A stretch of DNA of 64,000 nucleotides from Siphonodentalium dalli (GCA_032622095.1 CP136065.1:57471949-57535948); one strand, 5' to 3'. Counted from the stretch's first letter, positions 36,415 through 48,019 are shown. The notes: generated from the sequence alone by a model not told the origin. Numbers and translations: made by a program.

Positions 36415-36766
36415 ATTATCTTCAGTCCCCTCCGCTTTTTTTTGTACATCAAGATATACCGATAGTCAAACACTGTATAACAATAAACATATACCTAAAC
36501 TTACCACCAGAAAAGGTGTGCCATTTATAATAAGGTTTTAAATTTCAATATACGATATCTGACAGCGATATAACTTATGCTGTATGCATGCATGTATGGA
36601 AACCATTTAACTCTTTCCATATATTTAGGAATTTACTAACAATATTCATCCTATGGACTACGATAACATTTAACTATATTTGTGAGTAACTACTTTTAAG
36701 TGGGAGACGATAACCTGTAACTATAGTTGCCCTAAGTTATTAGGTCTGACATCCCATTTGCCATAT

Positions 36767-37250
36767 TGGCATAAAACATAACTGTGAGATGTGCAGGGGT
36801 AATGTACATCATAACTGTGAGATGGGGAGGGGGTAATATACATCATAACTGTGAGATGGGGAAGGGGGGTCATGGACATCATAACTGATATGGGGAGGGA
36901 GTAATGTACATTATAACTGTAACTGGAATGGAGAGGTGGGTAATGTACATCATAACGTTGATATAGGGAGGGGTAATGTACATCATAACTGTGGAATGGG
37001 GTGGGGGTACTGTACGTCATAACCGTTATATGGGGAGGGGAATGTACATCATAACGTTGATATGGGGAGGGGTAATGTACATCATAACGTTGATATGGGG
37101 AGGGGTAATGTACATCATAACTGAGGAATGGGGAGGGGGTACTGTACAATGTAACTCTGGGATGGAGACGGGGTAATGTACATCATAAGTGAGATGAGAT
37201 GGGGTACTGTACATCATAACTGTGAGATGGGGAAGGGTAATGTACATGAT
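36767..37250 (+). repeat. 33-36 bp minisatellite
   Basis: About 13 copies of GTAATGTACATCATAACTGT plus GAGATGGGGAGGGG. It is flanked by direct repeats (36617-36690 resembles 37258-37330; 36729-36775 resembles 37621-37675). Frames on both strands are artefacts. Confidence 0.9.
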
Positions 37251-37759
37251 ACATCATATCCATATATTTAGGAATTTACAAACAATACTCATCCTATGGG
37301 CTACAATAACCTTTAATTATATTTGTGAGGAACTATTCATTCAATGTACTACGATAACCTAGCTAAGCTTGGTCTATACATTTGTGGAACTACATGGGTG
37401 TGTAACTATTCTGTATACTTAATAGATACATGTATATGCCTTATACCATTATCGCATTATTAAAAATTTACATAACCGATGAATAATCAGCCTTTCTACT
37501 ATCCTAACCATTTTTGTTGACTTCTAGATAGCCGTGGGTTCACGCCTTCCGGTACCAGTCGACACATCACGCTGGTTTTTATCTGCCTACTCGGTGTGCT
37601 GGTGTGGTGCTTGCGTACCTTGCCCTAAGTTATCAGGTCTGACATCCCCTTTGCCATATTGGCATAAACCATAAAACTTCCAAGTCATCAACAATGAGTG
37701 TGAAACACAAAAAATAAAATGGCAGATCAAAATTTCCCATCAGTATCAGATAGGAATTG

Positions 37760-37985
37760 ATGATAATGGAATAGATTACCTATCTAGGGGTGTAAGCTAA
37801 TTAATAATAATAATTGGGCTGAAGCGCAATTAGTGGATATCCCATATGAATTGATGATAATGGAATAACCTATCTATTCAGGGGTGTAAGCTTGTAACAA
37901 TAATTGCACTGAAGCGCAATTGATATGAATCAAACTGGATTTTGCGCTTCAGCGCAATTGAATTGCGCTTCAGTGCAATTATTAA
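37760..37985. repeat. Sub-terminal palindrome cluster (right) with local duplication
   Basis: GCTGAAGCGCAATT and GCGCTTCAGCGCAATT words, including a diverged roughly 100-bp direct duplication containing 'aggggtgtaagct'. Confidence 0.75.
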
Positions 37986-38009
37986 TAAATGTGAATTTGG
38001 CCTCCCATA

Positions 38010-38062
38010 TAATCGAGGTGACTAATGGGTGAACATCACTAATTTCAACTGGGGAACTTCAA
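38010..38062. mobile_element. Right part of the split D2 element (truncated)
   Basis: Continues the 31955-32194 sequence (ATCGAGGTGACTAATGGGTG...GGGGAACTTCAAT) and then diverges. Confidence 0.75.
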
Positions 38063-38219
38063 TGTTTATATTGCTGTCCCCATTCGCATCAATGACCGAT
38101 GCATAAATTTGATTTGAAATTCAATTCACGAATATCACACCCCTGATTCGATTCAAGATTCAATTTGACGGCAAACTCCTGATTCACAGGGCCCTAATAT
38201 ATATGCTTTCCACTCACAG

Positions 38220-38366
38220 GACCCTAATAACTGCATTCATCATGAACCTACTTCGGACCTGACTAACGCCACATGTAATGTACCATCCGATTATACCAAG
38301 CGACCAAATGTTTTCCGAGTGCGACTGAGTACTGGCGGTGAATACCTGTTCCAGGGCAAAGATGAG
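38220..38366 (+). CDS. beta-Spec: Beta-spectrin, internal exon: PH domain strands 4-7
   Basis: A 147-bp exon (49 codons, phase 0 to 0) between acceptor CTTTCCACTCACAG and donor GAG|GTATGT. It reads DPNNCIHHEPTSDLTNATC, then SDYTKRPNVFRVRLSTGGEY and LFQGKDE. This is the 'SDYTKRxxVFRxRLxxGxEYLFQxKDE' core diagnostic of beta-spectrin PH domains. An almost identical decoy acceptor (GATTCACAGGGCCCTAAT) lies about 40 bp upstream. Together the four exons give about 104 PH residues, the normal length. Confidence 0.93.
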
Positions 38367-39313
38367 GTATGTATCATGTGATGAGTAGGAGGGTAAATCC
38401 ATGACTGGGGTATCCCAGTACCAGTCTGGAATTATACAGTCCTGATTCCCAGGAACATGAATAGAATTTTACATAACTTTCCCCAATATTATTTGAGATT
38501 ATAAAGAATCAGAATTTCCTGGTATAAATTTTGATCTCCAAATGATCATGTCACAGGAACAAAGCAATTCTAGATCGACTTATTTGAATTTTAACTAATA
38601 TAGGTTGACATGTAGAAGCCCCAAACATCTTCCAATCATGAACAACAAATTTTGACTTTCATTTCCCATATACACATTTTGAATCAATCTGTTGGACAAG
38701 TAACGAAATTTCAGTTACTTCAAGAAATTTCTAATAAAATTTAGGTCTTAATTGGAATAAGTTAGTTCGGTTGATATTTCTAAAGAAACATCTTCTTTTT
38801 CAAACTGACAGATTATTTTCCAAATTTTAGTTATTTAAAAATAAATTGAGCTATTATATTAAAGACATATTATGTACTTGTTTGGGTGCATGAAACTGAT
38901 AAGTTAGTATTCAGACGCTATGCCTCGATTCAGGACACATCTGTTGGTGATAAACTTACAAAAACGATTTCACCATCGAGAGTCACTGCATTTCATTACT
39001 ATATAAGAATGACGGTGTGTGTTATTAAATTTGGATTGTAAAATAACTACTTTTAACAAGATTATTCAATCCAGGAGCGGTTTACAGAAATTTGGAAAAG
39101 AGATTTGGAACGTGCATACCAAAGTAAAGTTAAATTGCCAAAATAGACAACTTTGAACTGTTAAAAAAGGTTCCCACATTTTGGAAAGATCGAAATGACA
39201 CCGGAGAGCGTCATCAGTTGCTAGTGCTTGATTATATTACTTCCTAAATGGTTGCCATATTATTCCTGTTCGGCACTTAACCGTGACTTAAAATGTGACC
39301 TTTGCATTTTCAG
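38367..39313 (+). other. Beta-spectrin intron, unique AT-rich sequence
   Basis: No repeat family of this window was recognised here, in contrast to the two upstream introns. Confidence 0.6.
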
Positions 39314-39451
39314 GCTGAGAGAGATCTCTGGATCAGCAAAATCAAGTCAGTTTCTGGAACCGAGGGAGCGACGCCAGAAAAATCGCAAACGTTGCCAACA
39401 CCTGGTGATAAACATGAACAGAAGAAGAAAGGATTTTTCAATTTTCCATAG
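39314..39451 (+). CDS. beta-Spec: Beta-spectrin, terminal exon: PH C-terminal helix and tail
   Basis: Acceptor TTTGCATTTTCAG. 46 codons including TAG at 39449-39451. It reads AERDLWISKIKSVSG, the PH C-terminal helix with its invariant Trp, then a Ser/Thr/Pro-rich linker with KSQTLPTPGD, and a basic end KKKGFFNFP. The QTLP motif followed by a Lys-rich, Phe-containing terminus is shared with conventional beta-spectrins, arguing against beta-heavy spectrin. No canonical AATAAA was seen in the next few hundred bases; a TTAA MITE starts about 200 bp downstream. Confidence 0.9.
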   Translation, partial: AERDLWISKIKSVSGTEGATPEKSQTLPTPGDKHEQKKKGFFNFP

Positions 39452-39653
39452 TTTCAGTTCATCATCTGTATATACATCATTGCTACATTCAAATTTACTC
39501 TAATGGTGCGTAACCATAGCTACCTTTGCTTGCCATACTTGAATGAATCTATCCAAATTAATTTAGATATAGATATTTCTTTAACTGAAGATGCCATGGT
39601 TAATTCCAGCTGATCTTTAAACCTTTTCAGTTCTATCAAATTCAAGTATTTAA

Positions 39654-39862
39654 CCCTTTCATGACAGGAGCTGTGCTTGTGCAGCATTAATGATCCTGTG
39701 TCAGTGCATTCTCTTAATATATATAAGAGAATGCTCTGGCTTACAAGGTCATGGTAAATATTGTTAGGCCAATGCATTCTCTTATATATGCGAGGCTTCC
39801 TATAATACTCGCATATTTATGACATTGGCACAGGGTTTTTGCAAAGACACTCCAGTCAAAGT
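39654..39862. mobile_element. TTAA MITE (CCCTTTCATGACAGGAGC end), right end decayed
   Basis: TTAA at 39650-39653. Degenerate D1 hairpins, then CTCCAGTCAAAGTTTAAAG in place of a clean terminus. Confidence 0.6.
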
Positions 39863-40010
39863 TTAAAGTGAAAATACCTCTTATACATCTTAACATAAGT
39901 GAGAAATATCATTTCAAATGTTATTAATACATTGACAAGAGTCACAAGATAGGCATTATTATATCACGTTGTAATCCATAATTTGTAAACTTCATTCCAC
40001 GTTAAGTTTT

Positions 40011-40209
40011 CACCCTTCCATGACTGCAGCTTCCTGAAATTTTGCAAAAATCCTGTGCCAGTGCATTCTCTTATATATGCGAGTCTCCGATAGGGAGCCT
40101 CGCATATATAAGAGAATGTATTGACTTTGTAAGCCAGTGAATTCTCTTATAAGAGAATGCACTGGCACATGATCTTTAATGCTGCACCAGCGCAGCTCCC
40201 CTCATGAAT
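40011..40209. mobile_element. Degenerate TTAA-type MITE with D1 remnants
   Basis: CACCCTTCCATGACTGCAGC ... GCAGCTCCCCTCATGAA. One full D1 hairpin (about 40054-40120) and one shrunken hairpin are present; the flanks have decayed. Confidence 0.6.
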
Positions 40210-40452
40210 CAGCTGGCATCGGGTAGATAATATCTTCCAAATTTATGGAAGTCACTTCATTCAAAACTCAAATGATGACGAAGGTAAAAAAAAATGTCTA
40301 AAATTGTCAATATCAATGATCAGATTGAACTCATGCACATGAATTAAAATTATATATATTGTTTGCAAATAAGGCTCACTGCCTCTCATGTCAGATGGCA
40401 TCTGACAACAGTTCCAGAGTTCATACATAGATGACATTTTGACTCATCCTTA

Positions 40453-41554
40453 GGCCAAATAAAAAAATATGTTCGGTTCTCAGTGACCGCCGCGTCCCAA
40501 AAATATGTGCGCATTGAAGCTTTTTATTGTCATTCCAAAATAAATATATATAAACATGTATCCCGCATTCGAAATGACATATATTGAAAATATTGTGAAA
40601 CGCGCAACAGTCTTGTTCAAGTTGTTGTAAGAAAACGTCAATCGAACGTTGTACTCTGCTAATCTAATGTTTGCGGAATGTAATGTCCGGCTTCCATTTC
40701 CGCAAACGCCGGATATTCTATTCTGTTTACCCGCGAAAACTGCCAATAGAGTACACCCTACTCCGAATTGCAAATAGAGTGTGCTGTGATTTCTCATCTC
40801 TATTTTTAGAACAATAAAAATGGCGACGTTGGTAAACGCGTGCCGAAAATAAAACACCGTTTACACGTGTACCATGGACGATCACGTCGGTTGGGCCAAC
40901 TGCGACAGTTGGTGACATGTGTCGCCAACTCATTGATACCCACGATATACCAATGGAATTTAACCCTTTCGTCGATTCGACAGAAAGAAATGTAGCCATA
41001 ACAATGAATGTTGGGAAATCTAAAACAGCTGACTTTGATAATATTTCACGTGAAGTGAACGTTCAAACCGTTGCCGAACTGTTTGGTCACTTTTTTAGGT
41101 TTTTAGGGGATGTCCAGTATATGTTCTCCGTTTTCTGAGTATTCTGATGCGTTGGATGTTAGCTCTTTTAATATGTATGTGTTATTATTTTTATTTTTAA
41201 GTATTGAACAGGGGATGTTCAGTACATGTTTTCTGATGACAGATGTTCTATAATAAAACATGCATTATAAAATAATAATTTGTCTTGTTCTATCCTTCAC
41301 ATCCCTGCCACAGAGATGTATAAATCTGTTAAATACCATGCCCTTCCTGTATTTTAACAAACATTTTTAGGAAATAATTTAAACCAAAAAAACCTGCCTC
41401 CTGCATGGTTAAAATGTATATTAAAAAGATAAATATAAAAACCTGCCTCCCTCATGGCTTAAAGTTGTAATAAATACTAAAAATAAATACCGCCCTCCCT
41501 CATCACTTTGAAAAAAAATGTGCTTGAGAACCAAACATATTTTTTTATTTGGCC
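40453..41554. mobile_element. TA-flanked TIR transposon, about 1.1 kb
   Basis: GGCCAAATAAAAAAATATGT...GGTTCTCA at 40453 is mirrored by TGAGAACC...TTTATTTGGCC ending at 41554, with TA on both sides. The interior is less AT-rich than the flanks and contains an open frame (separate entry). The superfamily is undecided; TA flanks fit Tc1/mariner or ISL2EU-type elements. Confidence 0.65.
40917..41138 (+). CDS. Unrecognised open frame inside the TA-flanked element
   Basis: 73 codons beginning MCRQLIDTHDIPMEFNPFVD and including a hydrophilic TMNVGKSKTADFDNISREVN and VAELFGHFFRF. Composition is protein-like, unlike the repeat-derived frames elsewhere, but no domain was recognised. It may be an exon or truncated part of a transposon protein. 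There is no evidence of expression. Confidence 0.3.
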   Translation: MCRQLIDTHDIPMEFNPFVDSTERNVAITMNVGKSKTADFDNISREVNVQTVAELFGHFFRFLGDVQYMFSVF

Positions 41555-41695
41555 TAATTTAGGAATCGTTATTCAAATTTATGAAATCTGTGATTGAATA
41601 AGAGATTAAGTTATCGCTTCATTGTCACAAAATGTACTTTTTCATCATTTATGCAACCATCAAGTTACTGAGTATATGCTCGCTTGCCTACGTTA

Positions 41696-41794
41696 TAGAT
41701 AGACACCGAGTTGGTATTGGATATGCGGGAGAAACAACACGGCCCGAAACGGGGTTGTTTCTCCCGCATATCCAATACCCCGAGGTGTTTATCT
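41696..41794. repeat. Long hairpin
   Basis: GACACCGAGTTGGTATTGGA...GAGAAACAAC is matched by GTTGTTTCTC...CAATACCCCGAGGTGTTTATC. The loop is about 15 bases. Confidence 0.85.
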
Positions 41795-41799
41795 TACTT

Positions 41800-42495
41800 A
41801 GAACATTTCTGGCTGTCTGGTGGTTCAAGGTGTCAGAAACCAGAAAGAAGCAGATCATGTTAATTAATTGTGTAATATATAAACTTTGAAAAATACAGAA
41901 GTCAGAGAACGAATAATTGTGCTTAAAACTTGTGACTGTGACTCAATGTAGAAGCTGTTTTTCACGTTTCCGCTATCCACTACATGCTATGATTGGGTTG
42001 AGTGCAAATGCTCCAAGTCTTTCAGCACTCATAACATTTTGTTCTTAGCATTGCCAACTGAATATATTCTGCATAGATTGGTCGACATGCAGGTATGCGT
42101 ATCGCCATACCGCTATTGATGCAGGCAAGAATACCAGACCACTGAGAGCTGGACTGGACTGCCTCTTCACTGGACCAGACCACACACTGGTGGTCAAGTC
42201 CGGTCCACATCCCTACAAAATTAATACCTCGGTCATAGTGACACCATTGTCACTCCCATTGGCCATTGTCCAATGAATGTTAGCAAGCTCCATTGACACC
42301 TGAACCGAGTACTCTTTACACATGAGTAGTGCGAAACAGCTAGTGACCTTGATCAAGGGTCACAACTTGGCATGAGATTTGAACAGCATACAAATGGAAA
42401 ATCCACGTCACTGACTGCGAATTCATCTCGATGTGTTGACAGGAAAGACAAGTTGGAATACGGAGCTCCACAAACACTCCCTAAAGGATCAATCG
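41800..42495. other. No recognised feature
   Basis: Frames 42022-42210 (-) and 42353-42556 (-) have no recognisable motif. No family repeats were seen before the element at 42500. Confidence 0.4.
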
Positions 42496-42499
42496 TATT

Positions 42500-42955
42500 T
42501 GTGACCCGCCATATCAAATCCAGTCGTAAGTCGGGATTTTTTTTACCCTGTGCCAATGCATTCTCTTATATATGCGAGTCGACCATAGGTCGCCTCGCAT
42601 ATATAAGAGAATGCATTGGCCTAACAATTTTTTATCATTTTTTTTAAATGTTTCAGACAATTTTTAGGACATAAAATAAAAAACATCCATTACCCTGCAG
42701 GGAGCCCCACACATATATAGAAGCATATAGAAGAGTGTCTTCTGCTCATGTTTGTCTGGGGCTCTGTATGGGTGAAATTATAAAATTGTTAAAGAATACA
42801 AGAAAAAATTATTAAAATTGTAAAAAATTGTTAGGCCAATGCATTCTCTTATATATGCGAGGCGACCTATGGTCGACTCGCATATATAAGAGAATGCATT
42901 GGCACAGGGTAAAAAAAATTCCGACTTACGACTGGATTTTATATGGTGGGTCACA
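42500..42955. mobile_element. MITE with TGTGACCCGCC termini carrying D1 double hairpin
   Basis: Outer repeats TGTGACCCGCCATATCAAAT ... GGGTCACA. Two intact D1 hairpins lie at about 42551-42621 and 42835-42905. Near-identical to the element at 5421, including the spacer. Confidence 0.85.
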
Positions 42956-43254
42956 TTTTATCATATCCAATTGAATATTTAAAGATGTACAATCCGATTA
43001 AGCGCCCCTCAATTACTATTTATTTGGATTTGGGGGTAAAAAATATTTTATTCGAGTCGAGGAACCCAGCTATCAAAGCTCAGAGTTAATAGACATATAT
43101 TATTTTTCACCGTCGAAAATTATTAGTGGCACAGTAAAAAGACTACGAGCAGACAGTCTCGGACCATCGGTCCCATCTAGAAGTGATGCTGAATTGTTTT
43201 CTCTGACTATTTGGCTTGCCATATCCTATGTCATGTAGCATTGAGCAATTAGAT

Positions 43255-43420
43255 AGAATGACACAAGTGTGTGAACTGGTTAACGTTTATTGCATGAGTT
43301 TGTTGTGACGCGATGGTAAAATGAGAACCCGCCACCAGAGGTTTGAGTTTTACCTCGTGGCACAACAAACGACTGCAATAATGTTAACCTGTTCACAAAA
43401 CTGTGTTCTATGTTTACTGC
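43255..43420. repeat. Imperfect fold-back
   Basis: GAACTGGTTAACGTTTATTG...GCGATGGTAAAA pairs with TTTTACCTCG...CAATAATGTTAACCTGTTC around a loop containing GAGAACCCGCCACCAG. Confidence 0.6.
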
Positions 43421-43739
43421 ACACTGAAGATTGTTGTTTGTAATATACTAAAATTTATGTTGATATTGTTATATTTAATTGAACATATGTGTGCTTAATG
43501 TTGACAATACCCCATAATTTAGCGAACACATTTTCTGTTAAAGTTGACGTCGCCAGTGACGTTGTTGACATAATAGGTTTGTATTGTTCAAGAACAATAC
43601 ACATTTATTTATTGAACATCTTGAAAACTTCTGTGTTTTGCTTTATTTCGCACAGATAAGCCATTGGGTGTAAAATTATAATGTATATTCTATTCTATGA
43701 TGCTGCAACTGTGTGGTCAAACTTGGATTTCCAGAGTCT

Positions 43740-43990
43740 GACACTTGCAGAATAAGGTCTCCAAAGGGTGAATTTATTGATGCTAGCCTGCTGTGCGGGA
43801 TAGCATCAATAAATTTGGAGACCAATTTCACCTTCGGGGAACCTCATTCTGCTTTGGCCTTAACTGCTATGGGAGAACTAGGATCAGATTGAAGTTCAAC
43901 AGCTGAAGTGGTGATGTTCACCCATTAGTCACCTTGATTATGCAATTTATCTTCTGCAAATTAGGGGGGATATAGAAACTGAACAGAAGG
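43740..43990. mobile_element. D2 element fragment
   Basis: One diverged D2 hairpin (43748-43852) followed by spacer sequence ('aggatcagattgaag', 'cacccattagtcacctt') shared with 55790-55860 and 57090-57200. Confidence 0.65.
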
Positions 43991-44344
43991 GAAATAGTAA
44001 CTGAAACAAAGTTAATTTGAGAATATAATTTTTTGTGACCCAGTTAACGGTCGAAGACGGTCTTGGACCAAATTGCGGATTAGGATGGATAACTCTAATA
44101 TAAAGTGACTTATTTTGTGTCAGATATTTGATAAACCGGCAAAATTTCGTTGAACAAAATGTTGATAAATAACAGGTTTTGGGCAATTTTATACTATAGT
44201 TGACTGGTTAGCATTATTTTTGGGCAATTAATCAATTCTGATAACTGGAGCAGCATTAAAAAAACGTTGTTGTTGAGGACCATCGAATCGGATTTAAACA
44301 ATGTCATTTTTAACATATCAAAATCATTGAAAAACAGAAAACCC

Positions 44345-45115
44345 TACAAACTGTGCAGGCCTCATCTTCTCAAGAAAGTATCTTTCTTATCAAATATTTT
44401 TTTTTTTTCATTTTTGGTTTTGATTCTCTTTACATGAATCACCAAATTGGCAGCGACACATTGCATAATCGAGGTGCCCAATGGGTGTACATAACAATAT
44501 TCACCATTTGGGAACTTCAATCTGAGTCTAGGTCTCAGATAGTAGATGAGGTCTAAGCAGAATGAGGTCTCCAGAGGGTGCATTTGGTGATGCTAGCCCG
44601 CTGTGTGGGATAGCATCACTAAATTCACCCTCTGGGGACCTCATTCTGCAAATGAGGCACATTAATTGGTTCATGTGGAGGCCTGAGAATATGATGCTGG
44701 ACATTTACAAAATGAGGTCCCCAGAGGGTGAATTTAGTGACACAACCCCGCACTGTGGGCTAGTGTCACAAACTTCATCCCCTGGGGACCTCATTCTGCA
44801 TGGCCTCATCTGATATGGAGAACTACACTCAGATTTAAGTTCCCAGATGGTGAATATTGTTATGTGCACCCATTGGGAACCTCGATTATGCAATGCGTCA
44901 TCTGCCAATTTGGGAGAAACTAAACTAAATAAAGGAAAAGAATCTTTGTGAAGAATTTTCTAAAGAAACTAAACGATTTTTAATTTAATAGTAAAGATAA
45001 TTTCCAGAGAAGATAAGGCCTAAGCAAAATGAGGTTCCCAGAGGGTGAATTTAGTGATGCTAGCATGGTAAAGCGTCACTAAATTCACCCTCTGGGGACC
45101 TTATTGTCCAAATGT
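44345..45115. mobile_element. Cluster of D2 hairpins
   Basis: D2 hairpins at about 44557-44650, 44707-44801 and 45024-45110, with intervening D2 spacer sequence (44345-44556 and 44805-44930). This suggests two overlapping or rearranged copies. Confidence 0.65.
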
Positions 45116-45161
45116 CCAGCACCATATTCTCAAGTCTGTTCATATGTTCGACCAATAATGT

Positions 45162-45434
45162 TCAGGTACAGAGAACGTATGAATAGTAGTTAGATGTTGT
45201 CATTTCGGCACCTTTAATCGTGTTCCAATGGGGCCACTGGTCGGGCCCACTCGACTTATGCTCCAATATTGGGTGACCGTGTAACTCGATCGTACGATAC
45301 CACTGGGTAAAATAAACAAGAGATGGACTGTCGTCCGGTGCATACCCCCTCATGGCATACCGCCTAGTGTGGGCACATCTATAACTTATGATGGCTATAC
45401 TCAGACATATGGACCCAGAAATCAGCATTTTCAT
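45162..45434 (-). CDS. Uncertain 90-codon open frame
   Basis: Begins MKMLISGSICLSIAIISYRC, a possible signal peptide or hydrophobic N-terminus, and continues with QWYRTIELHGHPILEHKSSG. It is not obviously repeat-derived but directly abuts the 175-bp monomer array, so it may belong to that element. No family was recognised and no splice or polyadenylation context is convincing. Confidence 0.2.
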   Translation of the reverse strand: MKMLISGSICLSIAIISYRCAHTRRYAMRGYAPDDSPSLVYFTQWYRTIELHGHPILEHKSSGPDQWPHWNTIKGAEMTTSNYYSYVLCT

Positions 45435-45436
45435 AT

Positions 45437-46530
45437 AAACAAAGATGAATAACTATAGAACAAAAAACCAAAACAAACATTTGAATGTGCCATTAACTGT
45501 CCTCATAGTGGTGAACATCCATACAAAATTTCATTGAGATCCGAGCATTACTGTTCAAGTTATGAGCTGAACAGACATCGGATGGATCAAACAGCCAACA
45601 TTTCCAGATAAACAAAGATGAATTACTCTAGAATGGAAAAGCAGAACAGAACAATGGAACCCCCTATTGAATGTCCTCATAGCAGTGAACATCTATACCA
45701 AATTCCATTGAGATCCCAGCACAACTGTTGAAGTTACGACATGAAGACACCAGACGGACCAAAAAGCCAACATTTATTTCCAGATGAACAAAGATGAGTA
45801 ACTCTAGAATGGAAAAGCGGAACAAAACGATGGAACCCTCTTTTTAATGTCCTCATAGTAGTGAACATCCATACCAAATCCCATTGAGATCCCAGTACAA
45901 CTGTCAAAGTTACAATATGAACAGACACCAGACGAACCAAAAAGCCAACATTTCCAGATGAACAAAGATGTATAACTCTAGAATGGAAAATCCGAACAAA
46001 ACGATGGAACCCTCTATTGAATCCCCTCATAGTAGTGAACATCCATACAAAATTTCATTGAGATCCGAGCACTACTGTTCAGGTTATGACATGAACAGAC
46101 ACCAGATGGACCAAAACTCCAACATTTCAAGATAAACAAAGATGAATAACTCTAGAATGGAAAATCAGAACAAAACGATGGAACCCTCTATTTAATGTCC
46201 TCATAGTTGTGAACATCCACACCAAATTTGGTTGAGATCCCAGCACAACTGTTGAAGTTACGACATGAACAGACACCAGACGTACCAAAAAGGTACTATT
46301 TCCAGATAAACAAAGATGAATAACTCTAGAATGGAAAATCCAAACAAAACGATGAAACCCTCTATTAAATGTCCTCATAATAGTGAACATCCATACCTAA
46401 TTTCATTGAGATCCGAGCACTACTGTTCAAGTTATGACACGAACAGACATCGGATGGACGTACGGACGGACGGACGGACGGACAGGTGCAAAACAGTATA
46501 CCCCCCTTTTTTTTTTTAAAAGGGGGTATA
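45437..46530 (+). mobile_element. Pearl/HINE-like element: about 175-bp monomers, (ggac)n, terminal hairpin
   Basis: Six direct copies of about 175 bp, with the ATAAACAAAGATGAATAACT-type word recurring near 45437, 45611, 45787, 45961, 46135 and 46310. Then come GGACGGACGGACGGACGGAC (around 46460) and a hairpin GTATACCCCCC-t(n)aaaa-GGGGGTATA (46496-46529). Frames of 87-102 codons on the - strand reflect the monomers. Confidence 0.8.
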
Positions 46531-46646
46531 ATAAATACGACAAAGTTGAGTCAGAATATATAATTACAGAATAAATAATTTACATGTAATCTCTCCGTAT
46601 GGTTTTTTTTCTATAGTTCCCTAGACTATTTTGTCAATGTTTATGT

Positions 46647-46855
46647 CAGTAGTTATGCCTAAGTAATCGACTCCTTAACCACAGGAGAATTATGGGTAAC
46701 TTTTCAGGATTTAGTCGGAAATATTGCTTGTTGCCATTCATCGGAAAGCTCTCCCCGAGAGCTTTCCGATGAATGGCAACAAGCCATATTTCCGACTAAA
46801 TCCTGAAAAGTTACCCATAATTCTCCTGTGGTTAAGAATTGATTACTTATGACGC
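46647..46855. mobile_element. FB1 fold-back MITE
   Basis: Palindrome from CAGTAGTTATGCCTAAGTAA through GGAAAGCTCTCCCCGAGAGC to TTGATTACTTATG. The termini are more diverged than in other copies. Confidence 0.8.
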
Positions 46856-47162
46856 ATGTAGACAGTTTATTGTATTCTCTCTGCTTGATGCATTCTATTC
46901 GAGATCATTCAAGTCACTGTCCCGTGATGTGCTCTGAATGAGATTAGAGTAATAATTATTAGCCCAATATATTAGTCATAAAAGGTAGTCTATAGTTTAA
47001 TGGACTCATAGTATTCGCAGTGGGTATATGCGAAAAATTAATATTATATTGTAAAATCGTCTCTATATAAAAAACAATGTGAAAAAATAGATAGACTTTG
47101 TCTTTATGTTCATTATAAACGAGATGTTGCATGTTGAAACCTTTATGTGTTTTACAGAATTT

Positions 47163-47421
47163 ATGGCCTTCCATGACTGGAGCTTTCCTGAAATTTTGTG
47201 AAAACCCTGTGCCAATGCATTCTCTTATATATGCGAGTCTCCCATAGGGAGCCTCACATAAATAAGAGAATACATTGGCCTAACAATATTTACCTTGACC
47301 TTGTAAACCAGTGCATTCTCTTTTATATGAGAGGCTCCCAAAATGAGACTCGCATATATGAGTGAATGCACTGACACAGGATCTTTAATGCTGCAACAGT
47401 ACGTCTCCCATCATGAAAGCA
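47163..47421. mobile_element. TTAA-type MITE (CCATGACTGGAGC ends) with D1-like pair
   Basis: The left terminus has decayed. The right terminus CATCATGAAAGCA abuts the TTAA that also starts the next element, so two elements share one TTAA. Confidence 0.65.
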
Positions 47422-47425
47422 TTAA

Positions 47426-47866
47426 CCCTTTACCCAACAAAACGGCCAAAAACGGCCAAATAAAGCTTCAACAGCCTAAAATATCTTTGGTCTGTCTCAA
47501 TAACACCATACAAATATGGATATCATTGGAACCGGTTCATTGACCACATTGTGATGGTTACAGTTATGCCCTGTGCCAATGCATTCTCTTATATAGGTCG
47601 CCTCGCATATATAAGAGAATGCATTGGCCTAAACAAATTCTTTTTTGACACTTTTTACCATTTTTTCTTACATTCTTTAACAATTTTATAATTTTTTCTT
47701 ACATTTTTTAACAATTTTTATAATATTTTTCTACATTCTTTGACAATTTTATCATTTTTAATACGTGTTAAGCCAATGCATTCTCTTATATATGCGAGGC
47801 GACCTATGGTCGACTCGCATATATAAGAGAATGCATTGGCACAGGGCCGTTCTGTTGGGTAAAGGG
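47426..47866. mobile_element. TTAA-flanked MITE (CCCTTTACCCAACA ends) with D1 pair
   Basis: TTAA at 47422-47425 and 47867-47870. The left hairpin (47575-47628) has lost part of its 5' arm and loop; the right hairpin (47771-47841) is intact. Confidence 0.85.
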
Positions 47867-48019
47867 TTAATCATCTTATTTGAAAGTGATAGTGCTGTTC
47901 GCAGTAAGATGTATAATGAGGAAAACAGCAATTTAGTGTTCCAGTTGATGTGTATATAACAATGGTTTTAACGCACGACATATGGTTACTGGAGGAACTG
48001 TGACTTTATAGACTTTTAA

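Larger units (their letters stand above)
32195..38009. mobile_element. 5.8-kb TIR transposon with 6-bp target-site duplication
   Basis: TATGGGAGGCCAAATTCACA...ATTAATAATTG at 32195 is mirrored by CAATTATTAATAAATGTG...GGCCTCCCATA ending at 38009. TAATCG lies on both sides (32189-32194 and 38010-38015). The D2 element sequence is continuous across the junction once the insert is removed. Sub-terminal regions are packed with AATTGCGCTTCAGCGCAATT-type palindromes. The interior holds an hAT-like element, a piggyBac relic and a minisatellite. No complete transposase was seen and the superfamily is not assigned. It lies in the intron between beta-spectrin exons 31610 and 38220. Confidence 0.85.

Noticed and set aside
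36721-37149. 142-codon - strand frame rich in Tyr/Pro/Ser
   Set aside because: Entirely within the 33-36 bp minisatellite; composition reflects the repeat.
45162-45434. Frame with apparent signal peptide as a confident gene
   Set aside because: It abuts a transposable element and has no recognised family; listed only at low confidence.
45734-46390. Two - strand frames of 87-102 codons sharing FHRFVRIFHSRVIHLC-like text
   Set aside because: They are tandem copies of the 175-bp monomer of a transposable element.
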